In this document: positions 1-14,000 of the stretch, piece by piece
Layout: each line of letters begins with the position of its first letter
How positions within the stretch are numbered: position 1 is the first letter of the stretch
NCBI GenBank assembly: GCA_964017195.1
Contig: OZ024898.1
Span: 6,101,482 to 6,165,481, forward strand
Reading direction: 5' to 3'
DNA: 64,000 nucleotides
Origin: Siderastrea radians
Taxonomy: Eukaryota; Cnidaria; Anthozoa; Scleractinia; Rhizangiidae
Position numbers and translations under genes: made by a program
The notes under the pieces: model-generated
Databases searched by the model: none
Seen by the model: only the letters and a program-made list of their open reading frames with translations
Told to the model about the DNA's origin: nothing

Positions 1-1945
1 TAATATGACGTCACCAATTATGACGTCATAATTTGACATTTGGCATCACCATTCATGTCAAATTGTTTGGCACAAAGACCCATATCAAATTACCAAGTTT
101 GGTAAAGAAATGATGAAAAGTAACAAAATTATTAAAAATTAACCAAAAAACGGGACATTTCATGACCCATTTGGGGGGTGGTTTGGCCCCACCGTGCTAT
201 GGTATTTTGCTCAGGCATCGTCCGGTATATCGGCATCGTTTGTATACACTTCTTATTCTCCTTTGTGTCACGTTCCGCTTCACCTTCCTTTTGTTCTCCC
301 AAGGTCATTGACGGTTGAACAAAGGTAGTTGTTTCTCGTGTTCAAAAGTCCTGACAAACTTTTCAGGACTAGAGACTGTTTTTATACCTCCATCAGGACA
401 CTTAAGCTGGCTAAAGTGCCCTGATCGATTAGAAACCGCAGCAAGGAACGTCTGAGCGGGAAACATAAATCTTCCGATATGCTGTGGTTAATTAGCCTGA
501 TTGCAAACCTTATAAAATTAACGGGCATTATGTGCGATTTCCCTAGGGAGAGGAAAAAAAGAATTCGTTTTCATTCTCTGCACGTAGTTGAACAGAACGC
601 ACGAACAGAGTAAAAGCGCCTTGGAGTTGCGGTCACTCAGTTCAGAGCACTGCTTTAGAAAGGCAGAATTTTCACCCCAAGACTGAGCTGTAAAAGTGAA
701 TCAAAGCTTAAAAGACAACTGAGGTGAGCGTGTAACTCTTATTTTTTCTTGCTACGCCGGGATGGCCCATAAATATCCAAAAAAAGTGGTGTCTAGACGT
801 GCGCTTTTCACGTACCGTCTTCAACTACTTATTATAATGTACCCTTCTGATTCTAAGGTCAACTTTAATAGAAGGCATTGCTTGTAATTTGGTGACTACC
901 TCTTCGTTTGCTTGCAAAGGTATTCAGTTTGGTCTCACTATTTAAAGAGGTTTCTTTTTATATTACATCTTGCTACAATCTCAACTACCTGCGTCGTTTG
1001 TTATTCCACATTTTGCTTTTCGAAATGTCAGTCGCAAGGATTCCTTAGACGATTTCGGAGATGGTGAAAGTCGTACTTTATCGCGGAACTTTTGGCCTAG
1101 AATTAAACCCGTTTTGATGAATAGGACTTTAATCCTTAATGATCGCTACGATCACTGCGATTGCTGAAAAAAAAAACGTTTGGAAATCGTTGTTAGTATG
1201 TGGAAACCACTTTTTAGTGATCGTAGCGATCACAGCAATCATATATGAAAACCAGCCTACATATGGAAACTGCTCAGCGATCAAAGTCGCAACGACCGCT
1301 CAACTTTTTTTTAATGCCTATTGTTACATACAAAGCTGCTGGCTTTTGTTTTGCAGGCAATTAGCTGCCCAACAAATAGCTAAGTATTAATTGGTAAATT
1401 CATGAAATTTCCACCGCAGGTGACAGGCTTTTTCAAAGACTGATTTAACGTAAACAGTAGCTTCAACAGTTCAACTGTTGCTTTCTAGGGTGTCATCGCT
1501 GATAAATGACGGAATCGAAGGAGGGCTCTCGAAGGTGTTGTCGCCTAAGTTCATATTAAAGCTTTCATTTTGTCATTTGTGTTGCTTCATGATCTGCGGT
1601 ATTATACTATTCCGGTGAGTCAACTATTGAATTCTGGATTTATCAACTGAGTTGATAAGGTAAATTGGCCACCGTAAACAGATTGAAAGCAGACGTTTCG
1701 AACGTTATCCCTTCGTCAGAGCGAATCACTATTAAGAAATATGGCAGTTTTTAGGTTGGTGGGCGATGGCTTGCAAGATTTATGAAAATCAATCCAACAC
1801 TTGGCTCATGATACAAGACCGTTTTCTGTGCAACTTTGTGACACCGATTAAACGACAATTAAAATTACACTGATATTTCCTTCAGTTAATTGGATGTTTT
1901 AAACACATTCTATTCTTTATTTCCATTGCAGGAGTTGATAATAAA
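1..1945. other. 5' flanking region, no gene recognised
   Basis: No coding sequence with a recognisable domain is visible. Two TGACGTCA palindromes (6-13 and 21-28) lie in a repeat-like stretch that also contains ACCAAGTTTGGT. A perfect 16 bp inverted repeat, GATCGCTACGATCACT, lies at 1141-1156 and 1216-1231. The 3' edge ends in a plausible splice acceptor (TTCCATTGCAG, AG at 1930-1931) just before the start codon of gene 1, so an upstream non-coding exon may lie here. No promoter could be fixed. Confidence 0.5.
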
Positions 1946-2009
1946 ATGGTGCCCCTCAGAGCTTTAATATTGGCGTGTATGACTTTTGGTGTTGTCCGAA
2001 GCAACCAAG
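1946..2009 (+). CDS. Gene 1 exon 1: signal peptide
   Basis: Encodes 21 residues beginning [17 protein letters not shown], a basic residue then a hydrophobic core typical of a secretory signal. It ends ..CAAG before a GTAAAA donor, in phase 1, matching the phase of every downstream EGF exon. An acceptor AG at 1930-1931 suggests the 5'UTR is interrupted just upstream. Confidence 0.7.
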
Positions 2010-5000
2010 GTAAAAACACAAATTTATATTCTCAATCCTCGGTAACTAAATTTAGCTTTCTGGGCCCAGTTGTTCAAAGCACGAATAAGCTAACCCAGGA
2101 TTAGCGTGAACTTTGATTCCAGTTAGATTAATAATCAATAAAGACTTTTCCAAAATAGCTTTGAATTAGATTTTTCTTTACCTTAAGCTTAAAATTAAAT
2201 TTTAAAAACATTTTCAAAGAGCGAGATAAAAACTGCGGTTAACTTTTAATTGTAGATTGCGTTAATCGGCTTTCGAACAACTGGGCCCTGGTACAACACA
2301 AATTGGATGCCATGTGACAAGTTTACGCCACGAAGCAAAAGTTTCAATAATTCCACTAAATATTCAATATTTATGAAAGCGTTTTTGAGCAGAATACTAT
2401 ATAGAGAATATTACACGGCGGCGCGAAGATATGAATTTTATTCTCGAGTGGTAACGACATTATTTTACGAACGAGCGCAGCGAGTGAGGAAAATATTGTT
2501 TTGTATCGCGAGAACTGATAAAAATTCATATCTTCAAGCCACCGTGTAATTTTCTTTTTATTGTATAGACAAGAGTGTTTTTGCACAAACAACAGTTTAA
2601 AAGCGGGAAATGACTTTATCGATATCCTCGCTAGTGAGTATACGAAAAATACGCCACTCGAGTACCGGATGTAGTTTCGTATGACTTTTACGAGTAGTCT
2701 ATTTGCCACTAAAACACTCTTGTCTATATAATATATAGATTTAGCCAAGCCTAAAAGCGGAGCCACCCCCCTTTTTGTTTTGTTTGTTTGTTTTTTGTTT
2801 TTGTTTTGTTTTGTTTTGTTTTGTTTTGTTTTTGTTTTGTTTTGTTTTTTTTGCTGGCAGTTATTAATTTGTGAAAATACTCTCATTCAAGTCGTTAAAT
2901 TAAAAAAAAAAGACAAGAAAAAACAAAAGAAAAAAATTTCTACCCTCGCTGAGAACCGAACCCGGATCGTTGAAATCAATTTTAGTACTTATTTCTTTCT
3001 TCGTGACAAGCTCCCTATCAGCATGAAAATGCTGGTGTTTTTCCTGGCAAAATGTGTTCGGAACGCCGTAAAAACCATGGTTGTGGACAGAAAAAAACAA
3101 AAAGCACTAGCTCTGCTATATTTGGCGTCGAAACCGCTGCGAAAAGCTGCGAACTCAAGCGGTGTGCCGACCAAGTTCGAACAGAACCGAAGAGGCAAAT
3201 TTGAACTTTTCGCCTGAACTTTATCGCCTAATTTTTTTCGCCTAAATTAAACTTTTCCCGTTCCACCAAAAAGACAACTGAGTATTCTTTTGAACTTTTT
3301 TTTCCATTAACAATTTGTTTTTGACTTTTGTTGTGTTTGCTTGTTTTGCTACAACGCAGGTCAACATGCGATTTCGCGCCAAAAACACACGGGATTCAGC
3401 ACAGGGTTATATCCAGTGTATGAAGTGTATTGGTAGCCCTCTGGTGCGGACGGACGGACGTACGGATGTACGGACGTACGGACGGACGGTCACGTGACTA
3501 TTACGTCACTACCAAAATTTCTTGGCTTGATAGGTTGCCAAATTTCCTTAGCAATGGAGCTCCGCTGACGCGCTAGCGCGCTGGCTCCGCTATTAAATTT
3601 GTTAAAGGTACGACACAAAACATGATACCCAGCATGGTCACTACCGATACGATACGATATGACGCGATATGATGAATATATCTTACTAGATGTTTCGGTG
3701 TGAAGTATCGCCGTATGTTTTTACGAGTTGTGCTGCACTTTGACGAGCGCCCAGGGCGAGTCAAAATACAAAAAGTGAGTTAAAATACGATACTTCGCAC
3801 ACCGAAACATCTAATAAGAGATTTATTACCCAACTTAACCTTTTTCAACCTTGAGAAACAAGTGTAACGCGCGTGAGAGATCGCGCGCACGGTACCGTAA
3901 AATAATCAACTGCACAATATGTACATCTTATTATCCAACTGCACTTAACAATTGGTTCATGCTTTAGCGTGCGTACATCGAGTTATGGATGCACGCGGGA
4001 AGTTTGGAGAGCACGAGAGAAGAGTAAGAGTTGCTGGAGGCGCAGCCGAGAGCAACTCTAGCTTTTTGAGTGCTCTCCAAACTTCCCAATTGCATCCATA
4101 ACTCGATGTACGCACAGCTAAAAGCATGAACCAATTGTTTTATAACAAAGCCAGTGGAAGTGCCGGCGAAAAGAACGATTATAAGCTTTAACACTGAAAT
4201 AGTATTTTTTCGGCAGGATGCCGCAGTTCCACTTCGCTTCCGTTGAAATTTGAAATTATAAGCAATACGAATCAGTGCGCTGTTGATTCAAAACACAATC
4301 ACTAGTTACTTTAAAAATCAAGAAAGAACGAGAAAAAAAAACGAGAAAGAGGAAAAAAAGGAACAATAATTGGTCACATGACTAAACGAGAAAGGCGCCA
4401 AAACATTGCGAAGTGTTGCAGCGTTTAATCTTTGCAAAGCTGAATGGATCAAGCAAGCTGGTCAGAAGTGATCGTCCGAGAATAATTTTTTGAAAAAGTC
4501 TTCCAATTATTGGCTCTAAAATGTGGCATAGGGTTGATGTCTCCTGAAAAACTGTTGTATTCATCGTCCAAAGCGGATTGAAGCTGTATACTTTCAGCCT
4601 TCTAGCTGCGAGAGTTGAAACGAGCACAAATCGTAGTGGTTCTCAGTTTAGAGGACCTCGGACGGAATGTGGTAAAACAACGAATCAAACAACTGGGAAA
4701 GCGATCGCATCATTCAACTTATTTTGCATTACATTCAATTTTATTTGAACGTCTGGAGTTACTTGAACACAAGAGCTACATCGTCTGCAGGTAAAACGAT
4801 GATATTTTGTGTAGTATGATTATAGCCAAGAAAAATGTCGTCCTTTCTGGTTGTCAGTGCTTTTTTAATTTTGATTTTGGTTGTGAATCACCGAAAACGT
4901 GTGACACTTGTTATTAAACGGTTCTCGTCGATTGCGCTGTGTTTTATTTTGTGTCATGTCTTGATATTTTGGTGTCAAAAGATTTCCGAATAAAGCCTAC

Positions 5001-8000
5001 CTTTAGTGAACATTTGTTGAGAGTGCGACGGTGAAAGAAATCGTATTAAAACACAACGCCAAAGGCTGAATTTAATGAGCTTAAGTTTCTTTTTCAACGA
5101 AGTTCCTTGCTTGTTCTAAGAAACAAACACTTTGCAGCAATTTCGCTGTTGTAGTTTCTCCCTAGTTTGACTCTGCTGTAAAGTAATTTTTCTTGGTCAT
5201 TAATACTTTCCGAACGGTTGCTCGCGAAGAAGACACTTTAGGCCGCCACAGACAGAAAAAACAAAGTTAAGTTTGCTCACGCCACCAGCGTGCATTCAAC
5301 AGGATTGTGGAGCACGCTTATGTTAGGTGAATTTGATTGCCCGGATTTGCTAGCTATGTTATGATAGTTATTGTACAGAAAGCGCGCGAAACGAGTACAA
5401 ATATCCCACGGTATTATACCTTTGGGTATTGTACCTTTGGGTATTGTACAGTTGGTTATTGTACAGTACCGTGCGCACGCTCATTCTGTTAGTTGTAGTT
5501 TTCTTTCAAGTTACTGAAAAAGGTTAGAAAAGGTTAAGTTGGATAATAAATCTCTTATTAGATGTTTCGGTGTGAAGTATCACCGTATATTTTGACTCGT
5601 TGTTTGTATTTTGACTTGCTCTGGGTGCGGGCTGGTCAAAATACAGCACAACTCGCAACAACTATACGGCGATGCTTCACACCGAAACATCTAATAAGAT
5701 AGATTTATTCTATGGTTTAACCTATAATTCGCTCGGATATTTTGATACGAGCAATGAGCAAAATGTCCGTGTGTATTATATTTTAAGCCATCGAATAAGA
5801 GATTATTCCACTTAAAAAAATCACCTTAAAATTTGGTTTTTTCAGTCCTTCAGCCAGAAAACCTATGAAACCTGGATTTTGCAGTGCGATACATAATTTT
5901 ACTATGTTATGCCGCGGCATATAATAATACAACTCACACATCCAAAAAAAGACATGATACGCGGAACCTTCTTGGACGTATATATATATATCACGTTCTT
6001 CACACGTGAAAAGTTTTTTTTTTAAATCTTTTTTTTTTTTCATTAGTGCAGTTACAAATCTACACGCTACTATACAATGAAAACTTTACACTGACGTATA
6101 GCTGGTATAGTACTTAATTTACATGTAATTGTATTTCCTCTATTACGTGTCTTTTTTTAGTGCAATTACAAATCTACACGCTACTATACAATGAAAACTT
6201 AACACTAACGTACAATACTTAATTACATGTAATACAAAATACTCTACACTGTTCTACAACGATACAGACTAATTAGTAGGCTTATTCATAAGTTTTCGAA
6301 GTAATCTATGTCGTCATCGACGTTAATGTATTCCACCGCAAATTAATGAGAATCAACCGCAAAAAAAAAAAACAACAAAAACAAAGACACAAATTGATTG
6401 ACTGATTGATTGACTGAGTAACTGACTGACGGACCCTAGTGACGGACTGACTGACTGACTGACTGATTGACGGAGTAAATGACTGACTGACTGGGTGACT
6501 GACTGACTGACTAACTGACTGACTGACTGCCTGACTGACTGACTGACTGACTGACTGACTGACTGACTGACTGACTGACTGACTAACTAATGATTGACTA
6601 ATGGTCTGGGTGAGAGAGTGGCTCACTTTCTGAATCAGTGACGTACTGACTGACTGGCTGAATAATTGACGTAGTGATGCACTGAAACATTGACCTACTG
6701 ATTGACTAGCTGACTCACTGACTGGCGCAATGACTTCCTGAATAGCTGTCTGTCTGAGACAATGACTATGTTACTGACTACCTGCCTGACTGTTTACCTA
6801 TCTGACTGACTGACTGACTGACTGACTGACTCACCTGTCTCTTTGACTGACCAACTGACTCACACTCTCATTCGCTCGCTCTCTCACTCATTCGCTCACT
6901 GACTGGTTGACTCACTTTGCTTGGTTAATGTTCAATACTTTGCCGTAAAACTGGTTTAAAAAAGCCCCTTCTTAAATTCAAGGCAGAATTTACACGACTT
7001 TACAAACACACTAACATTATCAACACAAAGACAACACAATTCGGCTCACAAAGTGAAGGTCAAAGCTTTATACATTACGGATACAAAAAACAAGAGAACA
7101 TTAATACCCGTCATGTAAGAACATGCTTAATTTGCATGCAAAATTGCATAGAAGATGAAAAAGATTTTTTGGTGTATCGTTTAGGAGCAATTATTTGGAT
7201 TTCAGATACCTGAATGGCTGATACCTAATATTTTCCTTTATAACACTAGATGTCGATGAATGCTCTGTAAAGTCGTGTGAACACATAGGAAACAGTTACT
7301 GCATTGATGGGATACATAATTACAGCTGCAACTGTCTACCTGGATATGAGGGCAAAAACTGTTCCATAAGTGAATCTACAGAATTCATGAATTGCTAATT
7401 ATCAGTTATGCTACATCACATAATTATATGAAGTACATATACTGAATTATACCTGAATTTAAAAAAAGAAAAACGTCCATAGAAAGTATACAAGCATCCT
7501 GTCAAAAATACAATACGAATCCTATATCAACTTTCCTGGTAATCACCGCTGTTTGTGTCCAAGCAACAATTCGTATATCAAAATTGACTGACCGATGAGA
7601 TGATACGAGATGGTGTTTAATTTGCTACCAGATATCTTTTAGAAAAATTCTTCTTAATATTCATGACGAGTCAGGCCGGGTTGCTCGAATTTTTGCTTGG
7701 AGCAAATGTGTCACACGTTCTGTAAATCTTTTCATGATTTCAAAAACAATAACGGTAAGACCCACTCACCTATCAAATCAAGCCCGAGTTGCATAATTTG
7801 TTTGTTAGTTTTTCGATCGAACTCGGCACTTGTTGTCAATTTTTTTACCATGCCATTGGACAAAGCGTTTGCTTTGCAGCGAAACGTTTGAACACCGTGG
7901 CACTTCAGACATTGCTTCCAATTTTCTTAACATGCAAAAAGTAAGTCTATTCGCAGAAAACCTGTGCAGCTGTTAACTAGTGAGAAAACTAGAAAATTAA

Positions 8001-11000
8001 TAACCGAGACACCGAGAATTTAATAGCGGAGCTCCTTCGCGCCGAAGGCCGCAGAGCGGAGCACCATAGGTAAGGAAATTTGGTAACCTATCGATCTGAG
8101 AAAGTTTGGTTCTGACGTCAGCGTACGTCCGTACGCCCGTACAGACTATGGGGGAGGGGGAGGGGAGTCCCTAGACGGCGGAGGAGAATGCCATCTTTTC
8201 TTGGCGGGAAATCGCGCAGTGCTTTTGGGCAACCAGCGTTTTTCTTGGCGGGAAATCGCATGACCATCGTCGCTTTGGAAAAACAGGTTTCTTTAAAAGC
8301 TTAAGCTTATTTAGCAAAATGATTGCTTGAGGTTACTGAAGTTTTATACTTGAGAAAAACATTTAATATCTATATATGGAAAGGAAAAGTTCAAAAGAAT
8401 ACTCAGTTGTCTTTTGGATGGAAGGCAAAAAGTTCAAGTTACCAAATTTGTCTTCGACTTCGTCTTTTTCACGGTGTTCTGCTGCAAACTCGGTCGACAC
8501 ATCGCTTGAGTTTTCAGCATTTGGCAGTGGTCGGGGACGCCAAATATAGCAGAGCTAGTACCTTCTGTTTTTTTTTCTGTCCACAACCATGGTTTTTGCG
8601 ACGACACCCGCTTGTTTATCTCGATCGAGCTGCGATCAATAAACAGTCGAGTAAGTAATAAAATTAGCGCTGCTTTCGTTGTTGTGTTAGCTTAGCTCAA
8701 TGTTTGCGCGGGTAGCTTCGATGTGAAAGGTACGGGGTTTGACTCGCAGACGGTTTTTTTTTTACCAACTTCAATGAGAATATTTTCAGAAATCAGTAAG
8801 TATCAGCGGAAAAAAAAACTGTGGAGTTCCGCTTTTAGCCTTAGCTAAATATATGTACTAAATAATGTGACTATAACTGTTTTATCTAGATATTGACGAG
8901 TGTTCTCCAAATCCGTGTAAAAACGGAGGAAATTGTACCGATGGAATCAACGACTACAACTGTACTTGCCGACCTGGATTTACAGATAAAAACTGCTCAA
9001 CAAGTATGTTTTATGATTCCAAGGAAAATACTTTGCTGTTAAATTGTAGTTAAAATGTATATTTTCTTATTTCTTCCTTAGCACATGTATTTTATAGCAT
9101 CAAAAATACATTAATTTTAGTCACTTAGGTCATCAGTGATTCTTTTCTTGCCTTGATTTCAGTGCCTGGTAAGACTGTGCTTTGCAACTTTAAGAACAAT
9201 CCTTTTAAAGTTAAACGAATGCTAATTCAGTTACATTATCTACTCGTCTTCGTTTTAACTCCTCACTTCACTTTGCCGAATGCTTACCAATAAAAGAAAA
9301 AAGTGGGCGTCGTACTCTAACTCTAACTTGTTTTTTTTTCGGTAGATATTAATGATTGCTCTCCCAACCCGTGTGCAAACGGAGGAAATTGTACCGATGG
9401 AATCAGCGATTATAACTGTACTTGCCAAGTTGGATTTACAGGCAAAAACTGTTCCACAAGTAGGTTTTGCAGTTTCCTGAATATTTTCCTTACCTTAGCG
9501 GTAATTTTCAGGTTTCGGATTCCTAAGTTTGCATGGTGAACTGTATTTCGGAGTTCTTAACTTATCATTTTTATAAAATAACATAAGATATCGACGACTG
9601 CTCGCCAAACCCCTGTGAACACGGAGGAAGTTGTACTGACGGGACAAATGATTTTATTTGCAACTGTGTCCCTGGGTACGAGGGAAAGAATTGTTCCATA
9701 AGTAAGTTTCTAATCTGTTTGCCATGGCTTTGACACTTTACATGTGGAAAATTATGATAATGCACACGTTCTCTCAATCTTTTCATTTTTCAAAAACTCC
9801 TGGATAATAACTGTTAGGCCCACTCGTCTATCAAATCAGTAATACAAAAGTTGGTTGTAATCATCTCATATCGAACGAGCGCGAGTGGAATATATTTTGT
9901 ATTAGATTCTCGAACTCGGTAATAGGATTTTTTGCCATACTTTTGATCAAAATGTTTGCTTTGCATCGAAAACGTTTGAACACGGTGGCTATTCACCTAT
10001 AATCAAATTTTCGCAAAAGGCAAAAATCAGGGCTATTCGCTGAAAAACTGTGCAGTCAACCGAATGAGAAAACTAGAAATTCCATGACCGAGATAGAGAA
10101 TAAAATGAATAATGAGTTTATTACTGTCTTGTGTAGATATTGACGAATGTTCTCCAAACCCATGTGAAAATGGGGGAAACTGCACTGATGGAATTAACGA
10201 TTACAACTGTACTTGCCAAGAAGGATTCACAGATAAAAACTGCTCAACAAGTACGTTTTACACTTTCAAGGACAATTGTTATCTTGTCGAACTAGCATTT
10301 ATTATCCTTGATTTTCATATGTTATAGCTTGATGTGTACAAGCCTTTTAAAGTGAAGGGGACACGAACTGAGTGTATCAGTACTCGTCTACCTTTTAAAT
10401 TCTCAGTTTGCGTTGCTGACTGTTCACTCGTATGAAACTTGGCGTCGTACTCTTGTTAAAGGTAATTAAAAGTATTGTTTTCTGTAGATATTGATGATTG
10501 CTCTCCCAACCCGTGTGCAAACGGAGGAAATTGTACCGATGGAATCAGCGATTATCATTGTAGCTGCGCTGTTGGATTTATAGACAAAAACTGTTCCACA
10601 AGTAGGTTTTGCATTTTCAAGGATAGTTTCGTTACCTTGGCGGTAGTTCGTATGGTTTCTATCGGGTCATAAAGGGACCTAAGAGAACCTTGGATTGCTG
10701 AGGTGGCTTTGTGAACTATATTTCTAAATTCTAAACAGGAGATAACTTACTTTTCTTTAATACACTAGATATCGACGATCAGCAGCGAAAACGTCGAACA
10801 CGGTGGCACTTCACCTAGCATCAAATGGCAAAAATTAGTGCAGTCAACTCGATCGAGCTGCGATCAATAAACAGTCTAATAAGTAATAAAATTAGCGCTG
10901 CTTTCGTTGTTGTGTTAGCTTAGCTCAATGTTTGCGCGCGTAGCTTCGATGTGAAAGGTACGGGGTTTGACTCGCAGACGGTTTTTTTTTTACCAACTTC

Positions 11001-14000
11001 GATGAGAATATTTTCAGAAATCAATAAGTATCAGCGGAAAAAAAACTATGGAGCTCCGCTTTTAGCCTTGGCTAAATATATATATTAAATAATGCGACTA
11101 TAACTGTTTTATCTAGATATTGACGAGTGTTCTCCAAATCCGTGTAAAAAAGGAGGAAATTGTACCGATGGAATCAACGATTACAACTGTACTTGCCGAC
11201 CTGGATTTACAGATAAAAACTGCTCAACAAGTATGTTTTATGATTCCAAGGACAATACTATGCTGTCAAATTGTAGCTAAAATGTATAGTGTCTTATTTC
11301 TTCCTTAACACATGTATTTTATAGCATCAAAAATACATTAATTTTAGTCACTTAGGTCATCAGTGATTCTTTTCTTGCCTTGATTTCAGTGCCTGGTAAG
11401 ACTGTGCTTTGCAACTTTAAGAACAATCCTTTTAAAGTTAAACGAATGCTAATTCAGTTACATTACCTACTCGTCTTCTTTTTAACTCCTCACTTCACTT
11501 TGCCGAATGCTTACCAATAAAAGAAAAAAACTGGGCGTCGTACTCTACAGTATGTTGCCCAGTTTTCGTACAAAAAGAACTTTATTTGATTATTTTCGTC
11601 GGTCATTTAAATCTTCGTCAACCGAAGAATTCCAAAAATAAAAGGAACATTTCAGCTATAAATTGCCGGTTTTGCTGGGCTTTTTGACGAAGAAGCAGGT
11701 CAGTGCGGACAATTTCTTTCGAGTTGAGTAGAAGTTTAGCGGCTAATATTTGCACTTTTCACTGCACAGTAAAGGGATTGTAGATGAACAAATAGCCCGT
11801 TTTGTAGGTAATTTTGCACGGAACTTCATGATTTTTGGACAGATAATAGATAAAAGATGAAAGTGAATGGAAAAACTTTCAACACCAGCTTAAATTTAAC
11901 TGCTCCTGAAATTTAGCGGTGAGAATCTTCGCATACATTTCGACCTACTGTGCCAGTTTTCGTACACTTAGCTGCGCCTTTCTCAAAACCTATTTTTAAA
12001 TAAGTTAAAGAACTAAATTTTAAACTGTACTGTTCGAAAACTAATAAGTCGCAAGTGCAGCAAAGATTACACAACAATCCTTGCAAAGTACAATACACCA
12101 CATGTATTTGTTGTGGTATAACAGCGACGCTTTACATCCAGGTCATGCAAAGGTCACGAATATTTAATAAACTTAATCCCGCACAAACAATCTAAATCGT
12201 CAAATAATTAACTAAGGTAGATGTCTATGCATAGAATGTTGACATACACCTTGAAATATCGTTAGTTTAACGGTTTTACCGATTTTTTCACTCTGTTGCG
12301 ATTCTAATAAACATTTACAAAAGTAGCTAAGAAAAGCAAGCGTAAGCGGAAACGGAAGTAAACCGTTTGCTATTCTAAAGGCGTAAGCGGAAACGGAAGG
12401 GAAACGTCGAATCTTATACAGGCCTTTTCTTAACAGTTGTAATACGCAGAATAGTAACCTGTCAACTACCTTTACCAAGGCAGTAAATGACGTACGAGAC
12501 AGTGGATTGAGCGTAATAAAAGCCGCTTAAAAGTGACGGACCAAAAAATCAACACTGCGGGATCGATTAAACATCCACCCCCCGAATACCCATTTGCTAT
12601 TTACACCAATTGTTGGTCGCTAAGCCGAATTTACTCACAAATCGAAGAAAAAACACGATAAGCACTCAGCAGGGTGGCTGACACATCAGTTTGCGTCGAG
12701 CGTTTTCGTGGAAAAAACTTGTTTTGTCGATGTACGAAAACTGGGCCAGGTGTACGAAGACTGGGCAACTTAGGAGGTTTGGGAAAAATGGCATAATTTT
12801 GAACCTACGTCGAACAAGCGGCCAATCGTTTTATATATTGAAGGTAAGTAAATGGGCTATCTTTAAAAAAAAATTTAAGAAATTTTCATCTCACAGACGA
12901 AAAGATATAGCGATTACAAACTAAAGTGTACGAAAACTGGGCAACACACTGTAACTGTAACTTGTTTTTTTCGGTAGATATTAATAATTGCTCTCCCAAC
13001 CCGTGTGCAAACGGAGGAAATTGTACCGATGGAATCAGCGATTATAACTGTACTTGCCAAGTTGGATTTACAGACAAAAACTGTTCCACAAGTAGGTTTT
13101 GCAGTTTCCTGAATATTTTCCTTACCTTAGCGGTAATTTTCAGGTTTCGGATTCCTAAGTTTGCATGGTGAACTGTATTTCGGAGTTCTTAACTTATCAT
13201 TTTTTTTAATAACATCAGATATCGACGACTGCTCGCCAAACCCCTGTGAACACGGAGGAAGTTGTACTGACGGGACAAATGATTTTACTTGCGACTGTGT
13301 CCCTGGATACGAGGGAAAGAATTGTTCCATAAGTAAGTCTCTAATCTGTTTGCCATGGCTTTGACACTTTACATTTGGAAAATTATGATAAAGCACATGT
13401 TCTCTCAATCTTTTCATTTTTCAAAAACTCATGGATAATAACTGTTAGGCCCACTAATCTATCAAATCAGTAATACAAAAGTTGGTTGTAATCATCTCAT
13501 ATCGAACGAGCGCGAGTGGAATATATTTTGTATTAGATTCTCGAACTCGGTAATAGGATTTTTTTGCCATACTTTTGATCAAAATGTTTGCTTTGCATCG
13601 AAAACGTTTGAACACGGTGGCTATTCACCTATAATCAAATTTTCGCAAAAGGCAAAAATCAGGGCTATTCGCTGAAAAAATGTGAGCAGTCAACCGAATG
13701 AGAAAACTAGAAATTCTATGACCGAGATAGAGAATAAAATGAATAATGAGTTTATTACTGTCTTGTGTAGATATTGACGAATGTTCTCCAAACCCATGTG
13801 AAAATGGGGGAAACTGCACTGATGGAATTAACGATTACAACTGTACTTGCCAAGAAGGATTCACAGATAAAAACTGCTCAACAAGTACGTTTTACACTTT
13901 CAAGGACAATTGTTATCTTGTCGAACTAGCATTTGTTATCCTTGATTTTCATATGTTATAGCTTGATGTGAACAAGCCTTTTAAAGTGAAAGGGACACGA

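Larger units (their letters stand above)
2010..7249 (+). other. Gene 1 intron 1 (5.2 kb, repeat-filled)
   Basis: No further exon is recognisable. It holds two foldbacks (2399-2738), a dispersed repeat (2730-3605), a nested inverted-repeat complex (3640-5710), a direct duplication (6044-6130 and 6158-6233) and a degenerate (GACT)n tract (6395-6905). The gap is large enough to hide a small divergent exon. Confidence 0.5.
8621..10848 (+). repeat. Tandem duplication unit D1 in gene 1
   Basis: 2228 bp carrying EGF exons 8890, 9346, 9588, 10137 and 10488 and a truncated exon start at 10769. Near-identical to the following unit. The junction shares CTCGATCGAGCTGCGATCAA. Confidence 0.8.

Noticed and set aside
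2371..2886. Minus-strand ORF of 171 residues with a Lys/Thr/Asn-rich start
   Set aside because: The start comes from the (GTTTT)n tract and the rest from foldback repeats.
6306..6626. Minus-strand ORF of repeated Ser-Gln-Ser-Val
   Set aside because: Direct translation of the (GACT)n tetranucleotide tract; no signal of a real gene.
6395..6905. CRISPR-like array
   Set aside because: Units are 4 bp tandem repeats without spacers, and the window is eukaryotic.
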